The position numbers were made by a program, and so were the translations under genes. From Collybiopsis luxurians FD-317 M1 (lineage: Eukaryota > Basidiomycota > Agaricomycetes > Agaricales > Omphalotaceae): a stretch of 64,000 nucleotides of DNA. Location: NCBI GenBank assembly GCA_000827265.1, contig KN834859.1, positions 62,001 to 126,000 on the forward strand, read 5' to 3'. Below the pieces are notes generated by a model. The model searched no databases, was not told the origin of the DNA, and worked only from the letters and a program-made list of their open reading frames with translations. Positions 36,945-46,927 of this stretch are shown here, piece by piece. Positions within the stretch are counted from its first letter, which is position 1; the number at the start of each line of letters is the position of its first letter.

Positions 36945-37723
36945 GTGATCTTTGTTTGTGGACACAGAACTATTATAGATGTACCTTCTTCTACACGATC
37001 TAGTCACACACGATGACGCTCAGAATTCGAAGGCAGATCTCAGGTTAGTTTTTCCCGAATTCATGATCAGCCCAGGCTATTTCTTTCCGAGCGAAAACAT
37101 TTCCAGTTACAAAACTCCATCAGTCTTAGTTCGAAGCCGAATGAAGTTTTACAGTCACATCGACTCATAGAAGAAATGCTGTTGACTTCCCAAAGGTATG
37201 TAGTAGGTGTATACCTGGGACCTCAAGTACCAAGCTTCGGCGGTTTTAGCTTACGGGTGCAATGTTACTTGTCAGTCACAGCCAAAGCGCTCGCTTTGTG
37301 CAGACTATCCATAGTGTCATATCAGGATTTACTTCGAGGCGAATAAATATCTGTCCTGACGTGAGTCTGTATTGAATGCAATGACTCTTGACAGCCGTAG
37401 CCGCACACTTTTAATCGATGGCCCGGGGTTGGGTTAGTTTCTTAGCGCGATTTTGTTAGGAGTTCTTATTGGAGCCACCTTTTAACTTGCTATGTACATC
37501 AGGAAGATTCAGTTCTGAGAGAGATTTATTCAAGAAATAATCAGAAACTCGGCTGTAATTAAAGTCCATCCCGCTATTAATATTATGTCGATTCTACAGT
37601 CTTCAGAGGCGTAATCTGAATAGAAATCCAATAATTATGCCGCCTTCATCTTAATAGATGCCCCAAGGCCCAGACAAGTTCAAGACTACAGCAAAAGAGC
37701 GAGTCGGATAAAATCATGAGACG
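36945..37723. other. Intergenic stretch
   Basis: 3' flank of the coiled-coil gene followed by AT-leaning DNA; no gene was recognised. Confidence 0.5.
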
Positions 37724-38305
37724 TTGTTAATGCTTACTCGAGTGAACTTGACTCTGGAGAGATTAGAAATGGTTTCTCAGAACTTGACATTTGTGGTAAC
37801 CTGTATAGCGTATCTTGCCCGTATTATGAGCAATATCCCGTTGTCGGTCTACTGTTGTTTCTCAATCGAAGTTACCATTTACGCTACGTGTGCCGGTGTT
37901 TCGTGGTACCAGCTTTGGCCTTCCCATATGCTGAACAATTATGTTGATAGTTTGCGAAGTCTTATTGTGACTGAGACTGTCAGGTACCGAGTTAAGAAGA
38001 TCGAGGATCTCCAGGCTGATTCTGATGCTCTACTAGATATCATAATTATCATCAAGGAGAGTATATCAAGTTGCTCCGATTGTTCGTACAAAATGCAGAC
38101 GGGGACGAGATTTACGCGCTCGGCGTTTGTGTGTGGGCGTCTGGCCCTCCGTGATCAAAAGTCACCCGGCGGTCATGACTCATTTATTGTTTTCCTCTTT
38201 TACTATGCTTTGTTTCCTGAATCCATGTCAACGAGTGCTCTTGTTAAAGGCACAGCTTCCCGCTGGAGCTCTCTACTCCTTACCTTCATCATCCTTGATA
38301 TCTAG
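37724..38305 (+). CDS. Possible hypothetical ORF of 193 residues
   Basis: An uninterrupted 194-codon frame begins MLMLTRVNLTLERLEMV. It has a hydrophobic cysteine-rich part (IPLSVYCCFSIEVTIYATC) and a more normal-looking middle (SLRSLIVTETVRYRVKKIED). It ends only 15 bases before the ATG of the BTB gene, so it would occupy that gene's promoter. There is no recognisable family, and the length is only slightly more than expected by chance in a window of this size. It may be a lineage-specific gene, an upstream exon of the BTB gene, or spurious. Confidence 0.22.
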   Translation: MLMLTRVNLTLERLEMVSQNLTFVVTCIAYLARIMSNIPLSVYCCFSIEVTIYATCAGVSWYQLWPSHMLNNYVDSLRSLIVTETVRYRVKKIEDLQADSDALLDIIIIIKESISSCSDCSYKMQTGTRFTRSAFVCGRLALRDQKSPGGHDSFIVFLFYYALFPESMSTSALVKGTASRWSSLLLTFIILDI

Positions 38306-38320
38306 TCTATACACGACAAA

Positions 38321-39534
38321 ATGGCTAAATTTAAGCCTAGATTCATCGTTTTCAACGAGAAAACCATTTTCGAGCCCAATTATTCTGAGGCCAGACCAAG
38401 GAAGCGAGCCAGGGTAGACGACAGCGATGAGGATGAACCAAGTATCTCTCGGGACGCAATTTACTACGACTTGAAGCTATCGGACGCGGATGCATGCGTC
38501 ATTCAAGTTGAAGAATACTTGTTCAGAGTATGTCATTTGAACGTTCAATTGTTGGACTGGAATGCTGAGAATCGCTATAGGTTCAGAAGAGCAGAATTAC
38601 CGGTACTTCTCTAGTTCTTGACGACTTATTGATTCAAGCTCAGGCGAGCGACGATAATCCAATGGAAATAGAGACTCGGCCAGAACACTTTCGCGCTTTT
38701 CTCTGGGCGTTGCACGCATTGTGAGTAATCCTCGTCGATACCGTTGACTCCAGCTGAAATTTGTTTTCAAGACCAGACGAACTTGAACTGCCAATTGAAC
38801 AAGTGCCACAGCTAGAAAAATTCTGTTCAATTGCCAAGTTTGCATGTAGCTTCATATGCAGCGACCAGAAGAGACGTGCTCTAGCTGCTCTCCACGAAGC
38901 AGTAGGGCGCGAGTTTTTTTTCGGAACTTGCTCTTCCTCCTCGCTCAATCTTCTAGTTGAAACCGCCGTCACCTGCTCTGATGATGTTCTTCTCGACTGT
39001 ATAGTCGCCAAATGGATTGAACGCATCCAGCGACGCGAATCTGCATGTGTTCCAGCCATTAAAACTGCCCATTCTCTCCTCATCACTCGGCTATTCGGAG
39101 CTGCATGTTACGTTTATCTTCAGGAGCTCGCTGAGCAATCCACGACCGAGTCAGATGAAGGTCCGACATGGCTTAATTTTGACCCGAAGCTTGACACAAC
39201 TCAAAGAGCGAGTATTTTGGCGGGGTATTGGTCATTGGTCAACTATTGGGAGCGCTTTCGTCATCGGCCCTTAAAATTTGTGTCTTGTGAACATGATAGT
39301 TGTCATGAAATCTGGATGAGGGAATGGTTTGCAGCGTTAGGAAGCAGCAGGGTTTTGGGGACTAGTCAGTCGGATGTGGTGAGGCTGGTGAGGATCATGC
39401 GGGAGGTATTGATGCAGGATAACGAGGTCAAGTTTATGCCTGGTAAGTGCAGAGAGAAGGTGCTTAAGGAATTAGGGAAGGCTGGGGAGGAGCTAAATGA
39501 AAAGTTGGGAGACCACTTTGCAGCTTTGCTATGA
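38321..39534 (+). CDS. BTB/POZ-domain protein
   Basis: Three exons (38321-38527, 38581-38720, 38772-39534) give 369 residues. A basic nuclear-signal-like stretch (RPRKRARVDDSDEDE) precedes the BTB fold, which begins DAIYYDLKLSDADACVIQVEEYLFRVQKS. It continues with the typical ETRPEHFRAFLWALHALPDELELP of agaricomycete BTB proteins. A helical C-terminal part follows (FCSIAKFACSFICSDQKR, WMREWFAALGSSRV). BTB domains mediate homo- or hetero-dimerisation and often bind cullin-3, but no partner domain is visible here. These proteins form very large, mostly uncharacterised families in mushrooms. Exon 2 reads through a potential donor at GTACTTC, and frame closure supports that choice. Confidence 0.85.
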
Positions 39535-40293
39535 CATCAGTTCGTAGTCTGTCTATAATGTCGAATGAACGGTTTGCTAATCGTTCTGGCAGTAAACTAC
39601 TAGATTGGCTACGTTCACACAAAATTGAAACCTTCCTCATTTCTTTTGGTTTGACAAGTTAACCTCGAGTGTTAGTCATCATGAAGCCGACAAAGCTAAG
39701 TGATTATATAAAGTGTGTTTAGCGTCCGGGCTCTATTCGCACATTGGGCTTTACTGAGCTCTTCGACATGCGAATTCAGAGTTCTACCTCACTATCAGAA
39801 ATTCTGAGCAAGATTCTGCGTTCACTCCTGTACTGTCAGCTGATTTCCAAATGCCGGCACCTCAAGAGCATGTCCCTCAGGGCTGGGAGAGACCTGTTAG
39901 AAGGTTTGGGAATGTCCTGAAGATCGAGTGGGCCTCTCACTCCATGCTAATTTCCATAAGCATAACAATCCCCGCTGAATGCTGGAACTTCTTTACTTTA
40001 CTTTCCCCCTTGCCCCTTCACAGCTCGAGCTCCCAGGGACGCTTGCTGTGGATCTCCCCACACTGACAAAGATCAGAACAGAGTTTTCAATATATCCTGC
40101 TCCGTCAGTACACGGCGTTAAATACATCAATCTGATTCAGCATCAGCTTTGTGATGCAGTCCCGTTGAATATTCACAGCTCTCGTTATATAGTGCATGGT
40201 TGTGGTGAATGATAACTACTTGTACTTTTGCTAGCTCCTTGACTGAGGCAAACTTCTCTTACGTCCAGCTCTTGCTTTCTCGCACCATTTACT
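39535..40293. other. Intergenic stretch
   Basis: 3' flank of the BTB gene and promoter of DUF4419 copy 1. A TATA-like GTTATATAG at about 40185 lies some 105 bases before that gene's ATG. No coding region was recognised. Confidence 0.5.
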
Positions 40294-41611
40294 ATGCCTG
40301 TGACTTTCCGTCCTGCAAAGCATCGTGCAAAATCCATATCGCGGGAGCCTTCGTCTGCTGGTAGCACAGATGCTCTAGAGTTCCTTAAAGCCGCTTGCTA
40401 CGATCAGTATCAAAAGAGTGATGAAGTCCTACAGTCTTCGATTGGCACCACACCGACTATCCCAGCGTCGAATGGGTTTGTCGATGCTGTGACCAAAGCG
40501 TATAATCAACATCACGCACTATCGATCAGGCCAGACGATGTCTGGATCGCAATTTTGACCCAGTTTAACTTCTATGTAAATGCGAATGCAGAGCGCCTTC
40601 GCTCCCACTTCGTCGAACATGAGGGGAAGAAAGAGCTATGGGTTACGGCCGTTGGTAGCAGATATACCGTTGATTTTGGATATCTTGCCAGATTGATGAC
40701 CGGAGAGCTCAGGAAGAATGTCAAGGATCCATCCTTCTGCGATTGGATACTTCCAAAGTTTACCACTACCACCGTGAACGACACTGTTGTCTCTTCGGTC
40801 ATTATGATGGCGACGATGAAGAAATATTTTTCCTATGGGTTCTCATTGACATGCGGAATCCCACAAGTAACACTCGAAGGGACAAAGGATGACTGGGAGC
40901 AGATCGTCGAACGAATCGAAAAACTGAAAGACTTTGGAGAAGAGACAAATGCGTGGTATAAACTTCTCTTCCCAGTCCTGTCTCGCTTTGTACGAGCATT
41001 TGACGATCCAAACGGTGAATCAAACCTTGAATTTTGGCAACGGGTCACACATTGGAAAAGTGGAAGTGGACCGACATGGCTGTCAGGATGGATAACAGCA
41101 TTCTGTGTTTTTAATGAAGATGGAAAATGGATTGGAAATCCCCCCGGAACAGTACGCCTTCCTTTATCTTTCCAATATAATTTGAATGGCGTCTTGATTA
41201 GTATCTACCTAGAAAGTACCTGATGAATCCGATTCCATCGAGCATGAATACAGCTTCGGTGGAAATCCTCTAAGCAAACTTACCATTGACGAAGCTCATT
41301 ACCATGTCTTGGACACAAAGAACATACCTGCTGCATATGCGGATGTTGATGTCAAGCTAGATGACAACGGACAAGAGTTTGACACTATCATGGTAGCGGG
41401 ACTAGTAGGAATGCATGTCTGCAACACCGGTGACACTACTCTCTCGGAAACTGGGCAAAAGGACTTACTCAAGCCCATGCCGGGGTGGTGGATATTCATC
41501 AAGCGAAACCCAGACCTCCCGGGTAGAGGGGATGAAGAGCGAAGAAGAGAGATGGAAGAGATAATGGCGAGATTAGATCGAATGATTCCTGGAAGAAATT
41601 GGAATGTATAA
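40294..41611 (+). CDS. DUF4419-domain protein, tandem copy 1
   Basis: Two exons (40294-41151 and 41213-41611) give 418 residues. The domain is recognisable from IRPDDVWIAILTQFNFYVN, HFVEHEGKKEL, VVSSVIMMATMKKYFSY, CGIPQVTLEGTKDDW, FVRAFDDPN and GPTWLSGWITAFCVFNEDG. The second exon carries VAGLVGMHV and a GWWIFIKRNP-type ending. DUF4419 has no established biochemical role. The protein has no signal peptide or membrane helix. It is closely similar to the next gene: the first exons are the same length to the base and the intron is in the same place and phase. The tail beyond IFIKR differs, with a charged helix (EERRREMEEIMARLDRM) unique to this copy. Confidence 0.9.
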
Positions 41612-42109
41612 ATTTGAAGATACTCAGGACGGTTCAATCTATGTATTATGATTACTTTGTCTCAGCAGACTCCAGAGGTGATGATGAAACTCATCTCAAT
41701 GTACTCGTTTCAGTTAAGGTTCGAAACATTCCATGCAATTCGCTCAAGTTGTCCCTAGACCAACTGTATCATGTCAGAGCATATACAGGGTATATTCGTC
41801 TTTGGAATTGAAGTAGCAGCACGGAGGAATATCGAACCGAATGGCCCACAAATTAAATGCGGCATGAATGACCGTTAACATCAAAAAACCAACCTTGCCC
41901 CTCTCGAGTACCTATGCTGGCTTTTCCCATCTCAGTAGTTCCTGACAGGCAACGAATTGGCCGTGATCTCAAGTTTGATCGTCAAACCTGCTTTCTGGTA
42001 TTATATTTGAGTCCGTTCTATGAGTAGGTAATCAGAATTTAGAACAGCCACAGCCTGCACTAGCTATTTAAACTGCTCAGTCGAGTGTCTGCCTACATCA
42101 CCGCCCGCA
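41612..42109. other. Spacer between the DUF4419 copies
   Basis: Promoter of copy 2. A TATTTAAA box at about 42064 lies roughly 45 bases upstream of its ATG. No gene was recognised. Confidence 0.55.
42063..42071 (+). promoter_or_regulatory. TATA-like box of DUF4419 copy 2
   Basis: The sequence CTATTTAAA is the only strong TATA-like element in the short spacer and sits about 40-45 bases before the start codon. Given the short distance, either the leader is very short or transcription starts elsewhere. Confidence 0.4.
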
Positions 42110-43393
42110 ATGCCTGTCACTTTCCGTCCTGCAAACCATTTGGCAAAATCGGTATCGCTGGAGCCTGTGTCAACTGGTGACCCAACCGCTTCTGAACTTT
42201 TGAAAGCAGCTTGTCACGATCAATATCAGAAGAGCGGCGAAATTTTGCAGTCTTCATTTGGCGGCAGACCTACTATCCCAGCGCCGAACGGGTTCGTGGA
42301 CGCTGTGACCAGAGCGTATAACGAACACCATGCAATATCGATTAGGCCCGACGATGTGTGGATTGCGATCTTGACTCAATTTAATTTCTATGTCAATGCG
42401 AATGCCGACCGCTTGCGCTCACATTTTGTAGAGCACGAGGGACAAAAGGAGTTACGTGTTGAAGCCACTGGCACCCGATACACAGTTGATTTTGGTCACC
42501 TCGCCAGATTAATGACCGAGGAGCTCAGGGAAAATGTCAAAGATTCAACCTTCTGTGATTGGGTTCTTCCAACATTCAGCACTACCACTTTGAACGATAC
42601 TATTGTTTCATCGGTTGTTATGATGGCAACGATGAAAAAGTACTTTGCCTACGAATTCTACTTGCGGTGCGGAATCCCTCAGGTTACGCTTGAAGGGACG
42701 AAGGAGGACTGGGAGGAGATTGTCAAGCGAATTGCAAAGCTGAAGGAATTTGGAGAAGAACCAGCAGCCTGGCATAAGCTCCTCTTTCCAGTTCTGTCCC
42801 GCTTTGTACGGGCATTTGACGATCCTCACAGCGAGGAAAACCTTAAATTTTGGCAACATATTGCACATTACGCGAGGGGAAGCGGGCCTACATGGCTATC
42901 GGGGTGGATAACAGCATTTTGTGTATTCAATGAAGATGGGAAGTGGATCGGAAATCCTCCTGGAACGGTATTGTCCTACTTTCATCTTTTCAATGATAGA
43001 ATCAGATATTGATTGCAGTTTATTCAGAAAGTACCAGAACCCAGAGACTCCATCGAGCGTAAGTATAGCTTTGGTGGAACGCCCAGGCCCTTGAGCAAAC
43101 TCACCATCGATGACGCTCATTATCATGTTTTGGATACAAAGGACAAGCCAGCTGCGTATGCAGTGGTGGATGTCAAGCTGGACGATAACGGTGAAATATT
43201 CCAGACTATGATGGTCGCGGGATTAGTTGGGATGCATGTGGGCGATACTAATGACCTTACGCTCTCAGAGAGTGGACAGAAGGATTTACTCAAGCCCACG
43301 GCAGGCTGGTGGATTTTCATTAAGCGAGATCCAGAGGATGGAGAGAAAACAAACAATCCGAAAAGAAGAAACGTGCCGGATCATTTGAAATGA
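42110..43393 (+). CDS. DUF4419-domain protein, tandem copy 2
   Basis: Two exons (42110-42967 and 43019-43393) give 410 residues. The same domain landmarks appear as in copy 1: IRPDDVWIAILTQFNFYVN, HFVEHEGQKEL, CGIPQVTLEGTKEDW, RFVRAFDDPHSEENL, GWITAFCVFNEDG, then VAGLVGMHVGDTN and GWWIFIKRDPED. The exon 1 length (858 bases) and intron phase are identical to copy 1, so the pair arose by tandem duplication after the intron was in place. The C-terminal tail is short and basic (NPKRRNVPDHLK). Differences are scattered, and both copies stay open, so both are probably under selection. Function unknown. Confidence 0.9.
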
Positions 43394-43429
43394 TGACGTA
43401 TATGCTACTCTTAACGTAGTTTATCGCAT

Positions 43430-43530
43430 TTGTTACCAACTCGAGACGATGACATTCTGGCTCCGGTCTATCCCAGCTTCGAGTTCGTGGATATAGTCTA
43501 GGCATATAACTACAAGCTATTCGCATCCTG
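43430..43530 (+). pseudogene. Possible relic of a third DUF4419 copy
   Basis: About 50-60 bases resemble part of DUF4419 exon 1: CTATCCCAGC, then TTCGTGGA, then CATATAAC, in the same order and spacing as CTATCCCAGC, TTCGTGGA and CGTATAAC around 42273-42322. The relic has small gaps and an in-frame stop. The similarity is short, so chance is possible. Confidence 0.3.
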
Positions 43531-43797
43531 AAGAAGCTCGCACGGCTTTCTGTTTACATAACGATAAAGTTACGGCGTAACACCAAATGCGAAAGGTCAT
43601 TGTAATCTCAAGCTACGATAGCCAGAAAGCGAACACGGTAAGTCTGTGCCGAACGAGAGTATTTTGGTTGGGTCCATAAATTAATTTAAACGGTCGGGCT
43701 TCCAAAAAAGGCGAAGAAGAAGAATAAGCCGAAAGCACGACGTCGATGGATGAAAAAAAGTCCCGCGTTTCGATTCCAGAGTGCCTCCACCTCAGAT

Positions 43798-44534
43798 TCA
43801 AGGTGCATTACCAAGAGCTTCTGATCGGAGGAAAACGGTAACGTTTTGGCAACTGCCATAGTTGTATCCATAATCCTGGCTGTAGTCGGCAGGATTGAAG
43901 ATGATGCCCTGGTACTGAGCATTGTCTGTACGGTTGCAGACGGACCATTCTGCAGTGTTTCCCTGGACAGCAAGTAACGGGCCATTTATTTCGGTCCCGT
44001 GAGGGCTAGTGTTGGGCTAGGAACAGGAAAACCATGAATGAAGAAATCTGGATGAATCAAGGAATGAATAACGTACGACTTCACAGTAGTCCTCCGCGAT
44101 ACCTGCGTTCGATCCGTCCGAGGATAATGAGAAGGGGAACGGACCACCCTGCTCGATGCTGTTGGAGTTCCAAATCTGACTATCCGAGCCCGAACCAACG
44201 AGACCCGAGTTCTTGAGAACGAAAGTGTTGCCAACCATAGGCCCACCGCGTTCGGATGGCTAGAAAGAGATGAGGGAAAATACGGAATAGTAGATGAAGA
44301 GTAACTCACTGTAAGGTAGACTTGGTTTGCATCGGTATTGTCATTGAACGTACTCATTACGAGCTGGCTTGTGCTGTTATCCGGAAACTTTGCCCACAGT
44401 GTGAAAGAATTGGAGTTGTCCTTTATGCCGTTAAAGAAACCATTGCAACCATTGTCGCGTTTTGCGAGGATAGCGGCGCCGAGAGCATTTGGAACGAGCA
44501 GCAGAAGTGTCGAGAAAGTGATGAAAGGAACCAT
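43798..44534 (-). CDS. Small secreted protein, paralog 2
   Basis: Signal peptide MVPFITFSTLLLLVPNALGA, then a KR site and DNGCNGFFNGIKDNSNSFTLWA. Exon 1 ends after NTDANQVYLT at a GTGAGT donor near 44309. The next exon contains VGNTFVLKNSGLVGSGSD and GGPFPFSLSSDGSNAGIAEDYCEV. The final exon reads AVQGNTAEWSVCNRTDNAQ and DYGYNYGSCQNVTVFL, ending ALGNAP. It is homologous along its whole length to the protein encoded at 31172-31949 and has the same exon layout. A TATA-like TTTTATATG (minus strand CATATAAAA) lies about 130 bases upstream. The mature protein has paired cysteines and N-glycosylation sites (NRT, NVT). No enzymatic motif is recognised. Confidence 0.82.
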
Positions 44535-45990
44535 TTCTTGATAAATAAAGCGCCAAGTTAAGAGAGTAAAAGAAGAACAGGAAAATAAGCAGTAAGAATA
44601 AAATTGAGTTGTCGTGAGTTGTAGTCGTAAACGTTTTTGAAGGCTGAGAATATGTGCTGGCCGATTTTATATGCGGAGTCGCATTGCCAATTGCGTCTGA
44701 TCTGATCAAGGGGCTTGGCGAGTTTCATATTTACGCGCTCTGTGGCGCACGATCCGCCAGATGTTTATCTAGAGGTGCGCCTCCCAGATTAGGCATTTTG
44801 GGACACTATCGACGGTGAAGATACTCAGTAGCTAGTTTGAATGAGTTTTCATATTTGAGTAGTTAAGATAGCTTGAGAGCTTGAGAGCTAAGATATCACA
44901 GACTCGAGAAAAAGGGTTGAGCCGGACAGCCACAAGGATTAGACAAAGAGACGAAGACGGCCCGCCTGGTCGGCCCTGAAAAGGCAAAGCAGCTGCGACA
45001 ACCAGCTTCCTCTGCTTGTTAGTACTGCATCCAGTATGATTTACAACTACATAGTGACTACAGTGATTAAGAAGAAAGAGGAGGCGCGGGGAGCACAGGG
45101 ACGTACACTGCTCAGTTCACGATTCTTCCATACGAATAAGCAGAGGCCGTAAACATTGTGACACTTTGCTTAGAGTGGACGTATAAACCGTATCTCAAAG
45201 ATTTCGAGCCTCGTTTCCCTCGTTCTGGTCCCCAGTCTCGCGAGAACTCGTAGTGATTTCCAATGATTGAATCAAGTCTTCGGGCTTGGGAGTGTTGAAT
45301 TCAGCGGGTGCTACTTTACGAAAGAAACAACTAACACATCGATACGGAGCATTGTGGCGAGAGCAGCAGATGTACGATGACGTATTAGGACAAGTAAGGA
45401 CGCTAGTTTTCATACTCTTTCATAGAACGGTCATGGCTGGCCTCGATCAGTGACCACGGGGCACCCGCGTTGGCTCGAAAGCTGGATTAAGCCTCGAGGT
45501 GAGAATCTCCGGTATAAGCGATGTCATTTGACCGAAAGAGTTTGAATGAAAAAAAATTCTGAGCCCAGAGTAGAGTCGATCCATCGTTCCGACTACGTCA
45601 GAACACTTGGGAGTTACCCTGTGAAGATCTCCAGTGCGAACATTAAGCATGAAATGAATTGTGAATGGTTTGCAATGCTCTCGTTGGGTGAACCATTGTT
45701 TTAAGCTTTCAAAAGATAGTACTCTTCCTTCGCGTTATATCAACGCTTGAACTAGAAACCAGGTTAGAACGAACATACCGTTGGCTTTGCATTCTGTCCC
45801 ACACCATTTGGTATGCCCGGAAGATATTGGTTCGGTGTAAACCCGGATATGACGTCAATACACATGACAGTTACGCACCGCTCTCAATTCGTCATCGCGG
45901 GTCGCCCATACTTCTTTATTTAAGCTCCACATTCTGTCAGAAAATGTTCCACACTTGATTTCCCAAGTTTTATCAATCTTCTCTACGAAA
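44535..45990. other. Intergenic stretch of about 1.5 kb
   Basis: Divergent region between paralog 2 and the GPI-type protein gene. It contains the minus-strand TATA box near 44665-44673, and a TTATTTAAG element near 45917 that could serve the plus-strand gene. No coding region was recognised. Confidence 0.5.
44665..44673 (-). promoter_or_regulatory. TATA-like box of secreted protein paralog 2
   Basis: Reads CATATAAAA on the minus strand, about 130 bases before the start codon of the gene at 43798-44534. The position is plausible for a fungal core promoter; no experimental basis. Confidence 0.4.
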
Positions 45991-46667
45991 ATGTTCAAGC
46001 TCGCTGTTTTCATCGCTTCCCTTCTATATATGTCTGGTCAATCCACCAGCGAGCCAATTGTCCTCGAAGATCGTCAGAGTATGGAAACTATTTGTCCAAA
46101 GCCTCCCTTTCGCTAATATCCTTTTCTCCCCAGTTTTGTCTGCAATAACGAGTGGATTTGGAGATGCTACCAGCGGTATAGCTAGTATTGCAACTGCAGG
46201 AGCATCAGACGCAACGAGTGCTTTCGGTGCAGGAACGAGTGGGGCAGCCAGTAAAGCAGTTCATCTTTCTTCCTCGTTACTTTGTTTGATATTTTCTCCA
46301 GGTGTATTTTCAGATGTAACTAGTTTCGGGAGTGGCGTTTTCGAGACTGTGACATGTTGAGTTTCTCGTTTCATTCTCATTAAATGTTATTTTGACCCTC
46401 CTGTTCCCAGCTGCTGGAGCCAGCGCCTTCACCATTGTGACTAGTGAGGGTGGTGACGCTATTACTTTAGCAGGCAGTGCAGGCGGAAAGGTCACATCTT
46501 TTGGTGGCCATGAGTTCACAATTGCTACAGGTGCTGTTGGATCTGCAGCTACCGGTTCTGCGTCCAGTGCTGCTCTCGCTCTCACCCCATTCGAATCTGG
46601 TCCCATATTTGCGTCCATGATAACTCTCGCTGTCGGAGCTGTAGTTGGGGCCTACGTTGTCCTCTAG
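45991..46667 (+). CDS. Small Ser/Ala/Gly-rich GPI-type secreted protein
   Basis: Four exons (45991-46078, 46134-46250, 46302-46355, 46411-46667) sum to 172 codons, giving 171 residues. It begins MFKLAVFIASLLYMSGQSTS, a signal peptide. The mature region is low in complexity and rich in Gly, Ser, Ala and Thr, for example SGFGDATSGIASIATAGAS and SDATSAFGAGTSGAAS. It ends with a small-residue site and a hydrophobic tail (FASMITLAVGAVVGAYVVL) with no charged end, which is the pattern of a GPI-anchor signal. It is probably a cell-surface protein of the wall or membrane. No cysteine pattern or domain is recognised. All four exons are in frame, and the short 54-base third exon keeps the repeat style. 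Confidence 0.78.
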
Positions 46668-46927
46668 ACTGTTTAGGACAGGAAAATCTTTGTGCACGAG
46701 TGGACCGCACTACGATTTATATCCTTTTACTTAATAAATATCCTCCCCTTAATATGTGTTTCTTGTACACGACAAACAGACTCTTTCGCTATTCGATACT
46801 GTACATGCTTTCTGAAGTCCAAATTTTAACCTTTTCATATCATACTTGCAACCACTAGCAGAGACGCTATCAATACATTCAAATTCAAAAGCTTTTGGAG
46901 TCAAGCAGACCAGTCAACCGAAACACC

